A stretch of 64,000 bases of DNA from Coleofasciculus sp. FACHB-T130 (lineage in GTDB: Bacteria; Cyanobacteriota; Cyanobacteriia; Cyanobacteriales; FACHB-T130): the NCBI RefSeq assembly GCF_014695375.1, contig NZ_JACJOG010000035.1:112064-176063 (forward strand), read 5' to 3'. The position numbers and the translations under genes were made by a program. How positions within the stretch are numbered: the first letter of the stretch is position 1; every line of letters starts with the position of its first letter. A model generated the notes under the pieces. The model made no database searches and had not been told where the DNA came from. It saw only the letters and a program-made list of their open reading frames with translations. Below are positions 1-9,862 of the stretch, in pieces.

Positions 1-259
1 ATTCCTACTTTTGATAGTAGTAATAGGCTTCGGAAAGTTAATTTCAAAGTACAATTCATAAAACTAAGTAATCTTACGTATAAACTCAGTTCGCATCTTT
101 CATAAGGAGTATTTATAATTCCTCTTTTTGATAGTAGCAATAGGCTTCGGAAAGCCAATTGCAAAGTACAATTCATAAAACTAAGTAATCTTACGTATAA
201 ACTCAGTTCGCATCGTCCATAAGGAGTATTTCATAACTCCTACTTTTGATAGTAGTAGT
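1..259. repeat. 117-bp tandem direct repeat, two full copies and a partial third
   Basis: Copy one runs from 1 to 117, copy two from 118 to 234, and the first 25 or so bases of a third copy follow at 235. The two full copies differ at only a few positions. Each junction carries an AGGAGT...ACTCCT-like inverted pair, and the partial third copy forms its own hairpin (ACTCCTAC at about 236, GTAGGAGT at about 256). The array begins at the window edge, so more copies may lie to the left. I see no coding frame in it. A unit of 117 bp without unique spacers excludes CRISPR. Confidence 0.85.
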
Positions 260-639
260 AGGAGTAACGAGTTCTCTTCTAGAGTGGTATTAGATTGGGT
301 AAAAGCTTAGGAATGGCTGGGTCAGGGTTTTTCGGGTTTGGGAGAAATTATTAGGCAGTGTTAAAATTGAGCCATTTTTTGCCTTCATAGCGTCTTGAAC
401 CTCATTATAAAGTTGCCATGAAGTCAAGTGGAAAATTTGAGAACTTTCTGTAAAATCTGGCAAATTCCATTTACTTAAGTAGGGTTATACAGTAATCTAA
501 GCAATTATGAGGAAGAGAATCTCAGACTCTCAAATCAGCTAAGCAATCATGCTGAAATAAATCTACTGACAGACTGCTTAATTAATCTTTGCCACAACAA
601 AAAAACAACCAATACACCTAGCTATATATAGGTATTGTT
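260..639. other. Intergenic stretch before the polysaccharide locus
   Basis: AT-rich, with no convincing reading frame, RNA gene or terminator. It must hold the promoter of the first glycosyltransferase. A short palindromic TAGCTATATATAGGTA-like segment lies at about 619-635, immediately before the start codon. Confidence 0.4.
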
Positions 640-1887
640 ATGCGTAAACCTGTTTTGACTATCTTCTACCAGTTCAATCCGAGTAGCATTAGCATCGGGG
701 GTATACAAACAGTCATACGCACTTTTGTTAAATATGCTCCTAGCGAGTTTGAAATCCGACTGGTAGGAACGGAGAACGATCCATCGCAACCCATAGGAGT
801 ATGGAGAGACGCCCAGTTGGCAGGCAGAGAGATCCGCTTTATGCCCTTGTTTTTTATAGAAAACGATAACTTTAAAAAATTAGTACCAACCACTATTAAA
901 TATACGGCTGCCCTTTTGGGTCGGAATTTGAGTTCGGATTTCATGCACTTTCACAGGCTGGAACCCACACTTTTTACTCGCAACTGGTCAGGAGAAAAGA
1001 CTCTCTTTATTCACAACGATATTCAAAAGCAAATTAATTCTGCGGACAAAAAAAATGCGATTCTGTGGCAACGTTTTCCAGCAGCATATTTTGCTATCGA
1101 ACGCTATCTTGTAAGTCAGTTTTCTCAAATCTTGTCGTGTAATACTGAATCGGTGCAACATTACCAGCAGCATTACCCAGAGATAGCAGAGCGCATTTCC
1201 TACGTCAAAAACACAGTAGATAACGAAATCTGCTACCCATTGACCTTAGATGAACGAGAGAAAGGTAGGCGCACACTTGCACAGCAGATGGGTTTAGCGG
1301 AAGATACACGCTTTATTCTATTTGCTGGTCGCCTTCACGCCCAGAAAGACCCCGTCTTGCTAGTCCGCTCCATTGCTGCCCTGAACAATTCAAATGTTCA
1401 CCTCCTCATAGCAGGCGATGGAGACTTAAAGGATAAGCTACGTTCTGAGATTTCCCGCCTTGGATTGTCCGGACAGGTAACGCTGCTGGGGCCATTAGCC
1501 CAGGCAGAACTTGCACAGTTGCAACGTGTATGTAGTGTTTTTGTACTAACGAGCGCCTATGAAGGTCTTCCTATGGTCGTTCTCGAAGCACTTGCCAGCG
1601 GTACGCCAGTGGTGACAACCCAATGCGGCGAAACTCCAAACCTACTCACTACTGATAGTGGAGTGGTGTGCGAGGAGCGATCGCCAGCCGCAATTGCAGA
1701 TGCCTTGCGGAAGGTACTGCACAACGGTGGAGATTATCCAATCGAGGCGTGCGTTAAAGCTGCCAAACCTTACAGTGCCAAGACTGTCGTGGGTGATATC
1801 TACAGCGATATGCTAAGCCGCTGGCAACAGCGGAATTTGTCTACTAGCCAGATTAATCAAAAAACTTTTACCGGGGTTTCGCCATGA
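640..1887 (+). CDS. GT4-family glycosyltransferase
   Basis: This 415-residue protein is a cytoplasmic, GT-B fold glycosyltransferase, predicted to transfer a sugar from a nucleotide donor onto a lipid-linked polysaccharide precursor. The N-terminal half contains the acceptor-side GGIQTVIRTF loop at residues 20-29. The C-terminal donor-binding half starts near residue 228 (FAGRLHAQKDP) and has the E-x7-E signature EGLPMVVLE at residues 308-316. There is no signal peptide or membrane segment. Its stop overlaps the start of the next glycosyltransferase by four bases (ATGA), so the two are probably translated together. Donor and acceptor sugars cannot be read from the sequence. Only a weak AGG lies upstream of the ATG. 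Confidence 0.9.
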   Translation: MRKPVLTIFYQFNPSSISIGGIQTVIRTFVKYAPSEFEIRLVGTENDPSQPIGVWRDAQLAGREIRFMPLFFIENDNFKKLVPTTIKYTAALLGRNLSSDFMHFHRLEPTLFTRNWSGEKTLFIHNDIQKQINSADKKNAILWQRFPAAYFAIERYLVSQFSQILSCNTESVQHYQQHYPEIAERISYVKNTVDNEICYPLTLDEREKGRRTLAQQMGLAEDTRFILFAGRLHAQKDPVLLVRSIAALNNSNVHLLIAGDGDLKDKLRSEISRLGLSGQVTLLGPLAQAELAQLQRVCSVFVLTSAYEGLPMVVLEALASGTPVVTTQCGETPNLLTTDSGVVCEERSPAAIADALRKVLHNGGDYPIEACVKAAKPYSAKTVVGDIYSDMLSRWQQRNLSTSQINQKTFTGVSP

Positions 1888-3071
1888 AAATTGCCGTAAT
1901 TGGAGCAAAAGGGTTGCCTGCTAAACAGGGTGGTATCGAGCACCACTGTGAAGAAATTTATTCACGGGTTGTGGAACAGGGTCATGAAGTGGATTTGTTT
2001 GCCCGTTCCTCATACACTGGAGATGTTTCGCTCAGCCACTATAACGTTCATGGTGTGAAGGTTGTTTCTATACCCAGCTTGAATATCAAGGGAATGGATG
2101 CTCTGTTGAGTTCGGCGCTGGGAGCGATCGCTTGCAATGCGAAGCGTTATGATATCGTTCACTTCCATGCTTTAGGACCAGCCCTCTTTACTTGGCTACC
2201 CAAAATTGCTTCCTCGGCAAAAGTTGTTGTTACCTGTCATGGCTTAGATTGGCAACGTGCCAAATGGAACAAAGCTTCTAGCGACCTAATCCGTCGCGGC
2301 GAACGTGCTGCTGTCCGCTTCTCTGATAGCATGATCGTCGTCTCAGAGGAACTGCGCTCATACTTTAAGGAAACTTACGGTAAGGAGACAATTTATATTC
2401 CTAACGCACCCTCAAATATGGGTGATTCAGACCCTACTTTTAGCTATGGAACTTCGCTAGGTCTGGAACAGGGACGCTATATTCTATTTTTAGGTAGACT
2501 CGTACCGGAAAAGTGCCCCGACTTACTCATCAAAGCCTTCCAAAACCTTCAGCAAGAAGGATGGAAACTCGTCATGGTGGGCGGTACCAGCGATACCAAT
2601 GAGTTCACCTCGGAGATCACCGAGATGGCGGCGAATAACAAGAACATCATATTCACAGGTGAACTTAGAGGTCCCCGTCTTGCAGAAATCCTTCGGGGTG
2701 CGGGATTGTTTGTACTTCCTTCTGAGTTGGAGGGATTACCTCTATCAATGTTGGAAGCAATGCAGGAAGGTGTTCCCGTACTCGGTAGTGACATTCCCGT
2801 GCATCAGCAATTGATTGGCAAAAACCGAGGGATGCTTTTCCAGGTAAAAAATGTAGACTCCTGCCTCCGCAGCTTGGAATGGGCAATCAATCACCAGAAT
2901 GAATTGGCGGTAATGGCTAAAAACGCCCAGAGTTATGTGCAAGCACACTATACCTGGAACCAGATTACTAGCGAAACATTGGAGTTGTACAGAACACTCA
3001 CCGCCCTTGCTCCCCTAGACAACGAAAACGGCAAACGAATTCCAGTTCCATCAGACCTGGTCAAGGCTTAA
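1884..3071 (+). CDS. GT4-family glycosyltransferase
   Basis: This is a second GT-B glycosyltransferase of 395 residues in the same operon. The N-terminus (GAKGLPAKQGGIEHHCEEI, residues 7-25) is the glycine-rich loop of the GT4 family. The donor-binding domain starts near residue 200 (LFLGRLVPEKCPDLL) and carries the E-x7-E motif EGLPLSMLE at residues 283-291. The four-base overlap with the preceding gene suggests translational coupling. It probably acts on the same oligosaccharide unit as its neighbour. The substrate is unknown. Confidence 0.9.
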   Translation: MKIAVIGAKGLPAKQGGIEHHCEEIYSRVVEQGHEVDLFARSSYTGDVSLSHYNVHGVKVVSIPSLNIKGMDALLSSALGAIACNAKRYDIVHFHALGPALFTWLPKIASSAKVVVTCHGLDWQRAKWNKASSDLIRRGERAAVRFSDSMIVVSEELRSYFKETYGKETIYIPNAPSNMGDSDPTFSYGTSLGLEQGRYILFLGRLVPEKCPDLLIKAFQNLQQEGWKLVMVGGTSDTNEFTSEITEMAANNKNIIFTGELRGPRLAEILRGAGLFVLPSELEGLPLSMLEAMQEGVPVLGSDIPVHQQLIGKNRGMLFQVKNVDSCLRSLEWAINHQNELAVMAKNAQSYVQAHYTWNQITSETLELYRTLTALAPLDNENGKRIPVPSDLVKA

Positions 3072-3478
3072 AAGCGCTGTTGCATTTCTAAATTGTCAAT
3101 ATAACTTAATATTTTCCTGCCAGGTGATAGGGGCGCACAAATAGCTGTACGCCCCTACTATTTTTTGTCTTTATATTATCTTTATATTTTTTTTACACAA
3201 AATAGCCATTAACACTCACTTCACCAGTGTTATAAGCGCGACACACATATTTACATTCAATTACGTATTTACTAGCAGCATTCAGTTAAAAAACTTAGCT
3301 TTCAGGACAAAATCAGAAAAACATCCTTTAATTTATTTGTAGAAAAATATACTTAAAGCGTCTCCGTATGTTTTCGGGTTTATAAAGGAGTTCTTTACAA
3401 AAAATTCAAAAAATTCACTGATGTCAAGACCCTGTAGTGTTTCATATCCTAGAGGGGTAAACAAAACTATTTACCAAA
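3072..3478. other. Intergenic stretch with a hairpin and AT-rich sequence
   Basis: Apart from the GC-rich hairpin at 3128-3157, described separately, the stretch is AT-rich with no frame or RNA gene that I recognise. It separates the glycosyltransferase pair from the small membrane protein at 3479. Confidence 0.4.
3128..3167 (+). terminator. GTAGGGGCG-type hairpin followed by a T run
   Basis: TAGGGGCG at 3128-3135 pairs with CGCCCCTA at 3150-3157 around a 14-base loop. CTATTTTTTGTC follows, so it can act as an intrinsic terminator for the two glycosyltransferase genes. The stem closely resembles the one at 13304-13333, so it may equally be a copy of a dispersed repeat. Confidence 0.55.
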
Positions 3479-3685
3479 ATGAACGCCTTTATCAAGAAAC
3501 TAATTTCTACAAGCGTCATGTTTCTCTTCACGGCTGCTGGTTTCGTAGTATTGGCATTTTCGGTAGTCTTGATGACGGTTGAATCCCTCGTCTCGTACGT
3601 GTTGTCACAAGTAACAGCACTACAAAATCATTCTTTAACAGAACGTGTTACTAGCGTGAAAGAACCGTCTTCTGTTAAAGGCTAA
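3479..3685 (+). CDS. Small single-pass membrane protein, hypothetical
   Basis: This open frame of 68 codons encodes a short basic N-terminus (MNAFIKK), a hydrophobic segment at about residues 9-33 that could span the membrane once, and a polar tail. I do not recognise a family. No good ribosome binding site is visible. The base composition and clean hydrophobic profile make it more credible than a chance frame, and it sits inside the polysaccharide locus. Role unknown. Confidence 0.45.
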   Translation: MNAFIKKLISTSVMFLFTAAGFVVLAFSVVLMTVESLVSYVLSQVTALQNHSLTERVTSVKEPSSVKG

Positions 3686-3762
3686 TGCCTTGGTACTTTT
3701 CGGGTAAATTTAACCAGTATTCAGGGGCGAATTGCGTGTACGGGCGCGGAAGATAAAGCAGC

Positions 3763-5195
3763 CTACTCCTTGGAATCGTCAGGAGTTCCGTAGTAGATGC
3801 CCCTGCCATTGGTACCAACGAAAACCAAGCCAAACTGTTGCCAACTCGCCTCCATCGCATTTGGCTCGCCAGGGATGGGATTTTGGCTAGAACCAATGCT
3901 TATCCAAGTTTTACCTCTGTCGAGAGAACGGAAGATTCCCTCGCCCATACCAGAAATTTTTCCATACAAATAAAGCGCTGGAGTTGTCCTTCCGGTCTGC
4001 GGTTTCCCGAAAGTAAACAAATGCGCCTTTTCTACTGAAGGCAGCTTAGCAAACGTTTTGCCACCGTCTGTGGAGTGGAATAAACCTTCCTAGTCTAAGC
4101 TGAGCCAGACTTCATTTTTCGCATCTGGAACTGTTTTCAGCGCATACGAATAGTAGTCACTCCTAATATTGGGAATCGATGAGTTGACAACGCTAAAGGA
4201 TGCACCTTGGTCAGTGCTGCGGTAAACTTTGCTGTCGCTGTAATAGTAAAAAGTATTTCCATCTACTTTATTCGCCACCAAGGGCTGATCTCAATACCAG
4301 GGACATTCTGAGCAATTTGGTAGTCCAGACACTGCACTCCCTGAAGCGCCGCCATTAGTGGTGCGTAGGGGTAGAGCTTTACTTACAGCTACAACAAACA
4401 AGTTTGGATTAGTTGCCGATATCGCTACGCGCAGTGGTAATTGATGCCGGAAACGACGCAAACTTCTTCCAGGTTAATCCAGCGTCTGTTGAAGTTGCTT
4501 CTGTATAAGTTGAGTGCCACCTTGAACCGCCAACGCGGACGAGATGCCAACGCTCTTTGGTAAGCGTTGGGGAAAAAGAAGCGACTTTCGCCCATTGTCG
4601 CGCCTGCATCCGAGGATCTCCACACCCCATCGTGCCGCGAATCAATGAAAATAATGTTGGAGTTAGCCGGATTCAGAGCTAGTCTTTTTCCCACCCAGCA
4701 ATGCTCAACATTACTGTCTATCCCTAAGTTTATGTTTAGTTTAGTCCAGTTTTAACCTCGCTCTGTGGACTTAAAGATTGATCCTTTGGGTTGCCGCTGG
4801 GAGTATTTACCTGCTGCCATGTAAACGATATTTGGGTTGATGGGATCTGTTGCGATCGCTTCTTCCCCGTAACATGTTTTCTCTTTCATTGTGAAGCTGT
4901 CATGTAATCGAATGCAGGTTTTATCTTCGGCATTCCAGCGATAAAAGCCACCAACGTCGGTTCTGATCTAAACCAGATCCTTTTGTGCGTTGTAAGTATA
5001 AACACCTGTAACAAACCCTCTACTGCCTATCGACACGTTAGCCCAGCGACGTAGGAAGTGGGTGCCATCGGTACGGACACAAAATCCGCGCCTACAATCG
5101 GCTGTTGGTTGCTACCTATTGCTACTAGCAGTACACCCAAGCATAGTGCCAATAAACACAGGAGCCACAGCCCGATGGAGAAGTTTTAATATCAT
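3763..5195 (-). pseudogene. Decayed GH74-like gene, paralogue of the intact gene at 10930
   Basis: The minus strand reads a broken version of the GH74-type lipoprotein at 10930-13107. Preserved blocks run from the start (MILKLLHRAV, 5195) through an RTDVGG-like segment, SRHDGVWRSSDAGAT, TSTDAGLTWKKFASFP, KVDGNTFYYYSDSKVYRSTD, and the end GMGEGIFRSLDRG...GTNGRGIYYGTPDD. Blocks lie in different frames and are interrupted by stops, for example early after the lipobox region and within the KDLVYIRTD-equivalent segment. The middle of the protein, roughly 200 residues between SFSPTLTK and RVGG, is deleted. The gene cannot give a full product. It points the opposite way from its intact paralogue, and the two flank the wzx-wzy-GT block. 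Confidence 0.85.
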
Positions 5196-5763
5196 GATTG
5201 CCTAAACACTGGTAAGATTACAGACATTTTGCAGAGAATAATGTAAGTTATCTATTTCATAAAGTTGAAGTTCTAATGAAGAATTATCAAGCCTTCCATA
5301 GCTCAATGCCAAATGTGTAAATATTCAGTGTCTTTATAAAAGCTTTAAACTTTGGGGGGGAATTCTCACAAATCCACACTGTTGTCTGTGGTAAATTAAA
5401 TTTGCTTGCTTAAAAAGAGATTGGCACCCAAGTACGATCGCTTTAACTGTTGCTGAGATATTTTTGCCAATCTCTACTAGCGTTAGTAGCAATTGACTAT
5501 TTATTCAATGAAATATGCTGACGACCTTAGAAGGCCGTCTACTGATGCAGTAGCGATGAACCAAGGCAAACTAAGGAGAAAAATGTGCTGGAGCTGAGCC
5601 ACCTGCTCAAAAAATTGATGAGCATTCTACCGATTTTCCCGCATCTTGCGCCGCTAAAGACTCCCAAGCTGCGATCGCTATCTATAAATCTCTTTTTCTG
5701 GAAGTCTTCATTGGTAGAACATCAAGGATTTCTCCGTAATATTTGCTACTTTGAGGGACAAGC
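5196..5763. other. Intergenic stretch upstream of the flippase, with a possible coupled small ORF
   Basis: This stretch separates the divergent GH74 pseudogene and the flippase gene, so it probably holds the promoter for the wzx-wzy block. A GTG-started 60-codon frame at 5585-5767 has AGGAG six bases upstream and ends in a four-base overlap with the flippase start (ATGA at 5764). The predicted peptide resembles nothing I know. It may be a translational leader or chance. Confidence 0.35.
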
Positions 5764-7164
5764 ATGAACCTGAAAACGCAAGTCATGCGGGGAGGAGTCT
5801 ACCTGGTACTGCGTCAGGGACTGGGAGTATTCATCAGTCTGGCAGGAGTGATGCTAGTTACCAAAGTCATAGGACCGGAGAAATACGGTCTCTATGCTGC
5901 CACCATCAGTATATTTTTGTACCTTCAGATGCTCAGCCAGCTAGGCATTGAAGTTTATCTGGTGCGGCGGGAAGGGGAAGAGGAACTCGGAGTATATCAC
6001 CAAGCTTTCACCCTGCTGTTGCTGCAAGCGTTTACAGGAATGCTTTTAGCTTTTTTGGCGCTTCCCTTAATAGAAAGCTGGGTGAACATCCAAGGGTTTC
6101 GCCCGGTAGCGCAAGTCTTGTTTCTGGGACTTCCCGTAGTTCTCCTCAATCAAGTCCCGATGGCTCGGCTAGAGCGCAATCTAGATTACAAGCGGGTAGC
6201 TTTAATTGAACTTCTCGGTCAGTTAGTTTACTACGTGATAGCCTTTCCAATGGCTTTTCGGGGAGCCGGAGTTTGGGCACTGGTGGCTGGATGGTGGCTA
6301 CAGCAAGTTCAAACTCTAGCACTACTCTACTGGAGTGCCGGATATCGTCCCCGCTTTGCTTGGAATTGGGTTTTAGTTAAGCAGATGCTGGGATACAGCA
6401 TCGGATTTTCTACCTCAGTCTGGGTGTGGCAACTACGTACTCTGATCAACCCCCTGCTAGTAGGTAGATACGCTGGTGCCGAGGCAGTGGGATATGTAGC
6501 CCTAGCCATCCGGATCATCGACATTCTCAGTTTCGTAAAAACCGCAACGTGGCGGATTTCCATTGCCACCTTGGGGCGCTTGCAGGGAGATCGAAAGCGG
6601 TTACGGAGAGCTGTCACTGAGGGCATGGGCCTTCAGATATTAGCTTTAGGACCCCTGCTCGTAGTAGTCAGCTGGGCTTTGCCTGTGCTTATTCCATTGG
6701 TGTTTGGCGATCGCTGGCTTCCTGTAGTGGCGATCTATCCTTATATCGCCTTGAGCAATCTGACCAACTCCATGTTTAATATGCATTCCTCAACCCTCTA
6801 CGTTTTGCGGCGGAACTGGGAAGTTACAGTTTTTCACATCGTGTATATGGCTCTTTTTGTAGGAGCAGCATTCGTGCTGTTACCCCGCTTGGAATTAGTG
6901 GGATACGGCTGGGCTGAGGTGGCGACTTTAGCGAGTTATATTGTCATCCACTTCTACCTAGTGCGGGACATTGGCAGTCCTGACTATCGATTGGCTGGCT
7001 TGTGGTGCGGGACCTTTGGAATAGCTTTGTTTGCCTACCAGTTAGGATGGTGGGTAGTTTTGGGCTTAGTAGTCGTGGCATTGTTGCCCAGTACCCAGCA
7101 GAAGCTGAGAGATTATATTAAAAGTATCAAAGGAGTAAAGCAGGAAAAATCATCCGAAGCTTAA
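5764..7164 (+). CDS. Wzx-type polysaccharide flippase (MOP superfamily)
   Basis: This 466-residue, strongly hydrophobic protein has about 12-14 predicted membrane segments and belongs to the oligosaccharide flippase family of the MOP exporters. It should move an undecaprenyl-linked repeat unit from the cytoplasmic to the periplasmic face of the inner membrane. The amphipathic start (MNLKTQVMRGGVYLVLRQGL) followed by VTKVIGPEKYGLYAA is typical of this family. Charged intracellular loops such as ARLERNLDYKRVA (about residues 139-151) also fit. It is followed by the polymerase-like gene, as expected for a Wzx/Wzy-dependent pathway. The substrate cannot be predicted. Confidence 0.88.
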   Translation: MNLKTQVMRGGVYLVLRQGLGVFISLAGVMLVTKVIGPEKYGLYAATISIFLYLQMLSQLGIEVYLVRREGEEELGVYHQAFTLLLLQAFTGMLLAFLALPLIESWVNIQGFRPVAQVLFLGLPVVLLNQVPMARLERNLDYKRVALIELLGQLVYYVIAFPMAFRGAGVWALVAGWWLQQVQTLALLYWSAGYRPRFAWNWVLVKQMLGYSIGFSTSVWVWQLRTLINPLLVGRYAGAEAVGYVALAIRIIDILSFVKTATWRISIATLGRLQGDRKRLRRAVTEGMGLQILALGPLLVVVSWALPVLIPLVFGDRWLPVVAIYPYIALSNLTNSMFNMHSSTLYVLRRNWEVTVFHIVYMALFVGAAFVLLPRLELVGYGWAEVATLASYIVIHFYLVRDIGSPDYRLAGLWCGTFGIALFAYQLGWWVVLGLVVVALLPSTQQKLRDYIKSIKGVKQEKSSEA

Positions 7165-7289
7165 CGCCACCTTCAACAAAAACTGCATCATCCTAGAAAC
7201 TTGTCAAAAGTCATTTTCTCCCCCCTCACCCGACTGAAAAGACCTAGACTTGAGTTGAATTCTAGATACTTTTACCACCCTCTAAAGTC

Positions 7290-8582
7290 GTGAATCCACT
7301 CCTAAATTTCGCTGAAAAGAGATTCTCGGTTCTGGCGCTGCTAGTGTTCTCAGGATTATTAAACTTTGCCAGCTTAAACAATGCGTCGGAGGGAACAGCT
7401 GGCTACGCTGTTTATGTTCCTTCTGTGTTTGACAAGATTATATCGCTGCTACAGTTGGGAGTCTATGCCGGGACAATTTTCTTTATTATTGCCCGGTTCA
7501 AAAGTGTTGTTCGTCCAGCTTTGAGAGACGTTTTCTTATGGGGTTTAGTCGCAACAATTGTAATCTCATTTTTTTGGTCTGATTTCCCGCCTATTTCTAG
7601 AAAAGCTGGCATCAATGTGTTACAAACAACCTTGTTTGGACTGTATTTTGCTTCGCGCTATACCTTGAAAGAGCAAGTACGCATAATAGCGTGGGCGCTG
7701 GGTATAGGAGCAGTAATTACCGTAATGTACACCCTAGTTTTTCGGGGAGGTGGAATAGAAAGTGGAACTCATGCAGGAGCTTGGCGGGGGCCTTTGTTAC
7801 ACAAAAACCTCTTGTCTCGCCTGATGCTGGTACCAGCATTGTCTACCTTACTTGTGGCTCTGAACGTTCGCAAATATCGTTACTTGGTATGGGGTGTTTG
7901 TGGTATTTGCGTTGGCGTGATTGTACTTACAACTTCAAAAACTGCTTTAATCATCTTCTTGACTTTGATAATTCTCTTGCCTTTTTACAGCGCTTTACGG
8001 TGGAGCGACAACTTAGCTATTCCCTTCTTCATTACATTGATATTAATCGGTGGAAGTCTAGCTACATGGGGCGTGGCAAGTTGGGATAACTTGCTGTTTA
8101 GCTTAGGCAAAGATCCTACCCTCAGCGGTCGTACAGAGATTTGGGATGCTGTAATAGAAAAAATCTGGGATCGCCCTTGGTTAGGCTATGGTTATCAGGG
8201 ATTTTGGCTGGATGGAGGGGAGTCGGAATATGTTTGGCGTGTACTTCGCTATAAGGTATACCACGCTCACAATGGCTTTTTAAACTTGACGGTTGATCTC
8301 GGCTTTGTAGGGATATTCTTTTTTGGGATTAGTATTATTTTCACCTATTTTAGAGCCATAAAATGGGTGCGTTCCACTAAAGAACCCGAAGATTTATGGC
8401 CGATAACCTACGTGACGTTTTTACTAATGTATAACTATACCGAAAGTACAATTGTAGAACCGCACTCTCTGTTTTGGATATTGTATGTATCAGTAACCTT
8501 ATCATTGAAGCGCCTCCCAATGTCGAATATTAGGTCGTTTGAGACGGAGGAAAGAAAAGAAGGATTAGTTGAAACAACGTAG
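7290..8582 (+). CDS. O-antigen ligase / Wzy-like polymerase family protein
   Basis: This 430-residue membrane protein has about ten to twelve hydrophobic segments. A large periplasmic loop near residues 275-330 contains the family signature: GRTEIWDAVIEKIWDRPWLG, then YHAHNGFLNLTVDLGF with the conserved histidine. Members either polymerise repeat units (Wzy) or ligate a finished chain to a carrier (WaaL), and sequence alone does not separate the two. Coming directly after the flippase, polymerisation is the likelier role. The start is taken as GTG at 7290 because it gives the normal polar N-terminus before the first membrane segment. No ATG fits better. Confidence 0.85.
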   Translation: MNPLLNFAEKRFSVLALLVFSGLLNFASLNNASEGTAGYAVYVPSVFDKIISLLQLGVYAGTIFFIIARFKSVVRPALRDVFLWGLVATIVISFFWSDFPPISRKAGINVLQTTLFGLYFASRYTLKEQVRIIAWALGIGAVITVMYTLVFRGGGIESGTHAGAWRGPLLHKNLLSRLMLVPALSTLLVALNVRKYRYLVWGVCGICVGVIVLTTSKTALIIFLTLIILLPFYSALRWSDNLAIPFFITLILIGGSLATWGVASWDNLLFSLGKDPTLSGRTEIWDAVIEKIWDRPWLGYGYQGFWLDGGESEYVWRVLRYKVYHAHNGFLNLTVDLGFVGIFFFGISIIFTYFRAIKWVRSTKEPEDLWPITYVTFLLMYNYTESTIVEPHSLFWILYVSVTLSLKRLPMSNIRSFETEERKEGLVETT

Positions 8583-8687
8583 TAAGGTTAGCAATAAATT
8601 TACCAACTTTTTCAAGTAACCCTTCCCTTAACTCCTCCCCAGAGAGCGGGAATTAGGGAATAGAAGTATTTTCAACCTCAAATAAAA

Positions 8688-9785
8688 ATGTCTAGCATAA
8701 CAATTTTTCTTACTTCCCTATATGGCGGTGGCGCTGAGAGAGTCCTCGTTAATTTGGCTCGTGGTTTTGTCGAGCAAGGCTTAAGCGTAGACTTAGTTTT
8801 AGTTAAGGTGGAAGGACCTTATCTGTCTCTAGTACCGCCAGAGGTGAGAATTGTGGACTTGAAAGGTAAGCGGCTGCTATCAAGTCTCCCCGCCTTGGTA
8901 CGCTATCTGAAAGAAAATAAACCTACAGCTTTGCTTTCGGCTTTGGAAGATACGAATATAGTGGCTTTGTTGGCTCGAAGGCTGGCTGGTGTATCTACAA
9001 GAGTGGTAGTGAGCGTACATAACACCCTGTCTCAGGAGGCGCAAAACTCTAAGCAGCTGAAAAGGCGAATTGCACCTTACTTGGTACGCTGGTTTTACCC
9101 GATGGCTGATGCAGTTGTTAGTGTGTCTCAAGGGTCGGCTGATGATTTGGTGCATCTAGGATTAGCAAAAGAGCAAATCAAAGTTATTTACAACCCAGTT
9201 GTTACCCCGGATCTGTTCAAAAAAGCCAGTGAACTTGTGGAACATCCTTGGTTTGAGGCGGGACAGCCTCCGGTGATTTTGGGTGTGGGACGCCTGGAAA
9301 AGCAGAAAGACTTTCCTTCTTTGATTCGCGCCTTTGCTCAAGTGCAACAACAGCGTCCGGCGCGGCTGATGATTTTAGGGGAGGGAACGGAGCGATCGCA
9401 GCTTGAAGCTTTGGTGCAGGAATTGGGTATAGCATCGAATGTGGCTTTACCTGGGTTTGTGGCAAATCCCTATGCTTATATGGCATCTTCAGCAGTATTC
9501 GTCCTATCTTCTTTATATGAAGGATTGCCTACTGTACTCATTGAGGCGATCGCTATGGGAACCAGGGTAGTTTCTACCGATTGTCCTAGCGGGCCAGAAG
9601 AGATTTTAGCAAACGGAAAGTACGGTCAGTTAGTCAGTGTTGGAGATGTCAAAGGTTTAGCAGAAGCGATCGCGACTACCTTAGATAAGCCTTCTGACTC
9701 GGAAGCACTGCGGCTAAGAGCTGATGAGTTCTCCCTGGAAAAGTCTGTAGCACAGTATCGGCAAGTATTGGGTATTGATTCATAG
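8688..9785 (+). CDS. GT4-family glycosyltransferase
   Basis: This 365-residue GT-B glycosyltransferase has an N-terminal GGGAERVLVNLARG loop at residues 13-26, characteristic of GT4 enzymes that act on lipid-linked sugars. The donor domain starts near residue 196 (ILGVGRLEKQKDFPSL) and the E-x7-E motif EGLPTVLIE lies at residues 278-286. It is cytoplasmic or membrane-peripheral, with no signal peptide. It lies between the polymerase-like gene and a GT2 gene and should add one residue of the same repeat unit. Several GCGATCGC sites occur inside it, so it is at home in this genome. Confidence 0.9.
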   Translation: MSSITIFLTSLYGGGAERVLVNLARGFVEQGLSVDLVLVKVEGPYLSLVPPEVRIVDLKGKRLLSSLPALVRYLKENKPTALLSALEDTNIVALLARRLAGVSTRVVVSVHNTLSQEAQNSKQLKRRIAPYLVRWFYPMADAVVSVSQGSADDLVHLGLAKEQIKVIYNPVVTPDLFKKASELVEHPWFEAGQPPVILGVGRLEKQKDFPSLIRAFAQVQQQRPARLMILGEGTERSQLEALVQELGIASNVALPGFVANPYAYMASSAVFVLSSLYEGLPTVLIEAIAMGTRVVSTDCPSGPEEILANGKYGQLVSVGDVKGLAEAIATTLDKPSDSEALRLRADEFSLEKSVAQYRQVLGIDS

Positions 9786-9862
9786 GCATTGCTGTGTTCT
9801 TCCCAAGCTTGCTGCTATAACTGTCACTACTCAAACCAGACGCTCATAACAACACTAAAAGT

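Noticed and set aside
1..259. Repeat array as a CRISPR locus
   Set aside because: The unit is 117 bp, the whole unit repeats, there are no unique spacers and no cas genes in the window.
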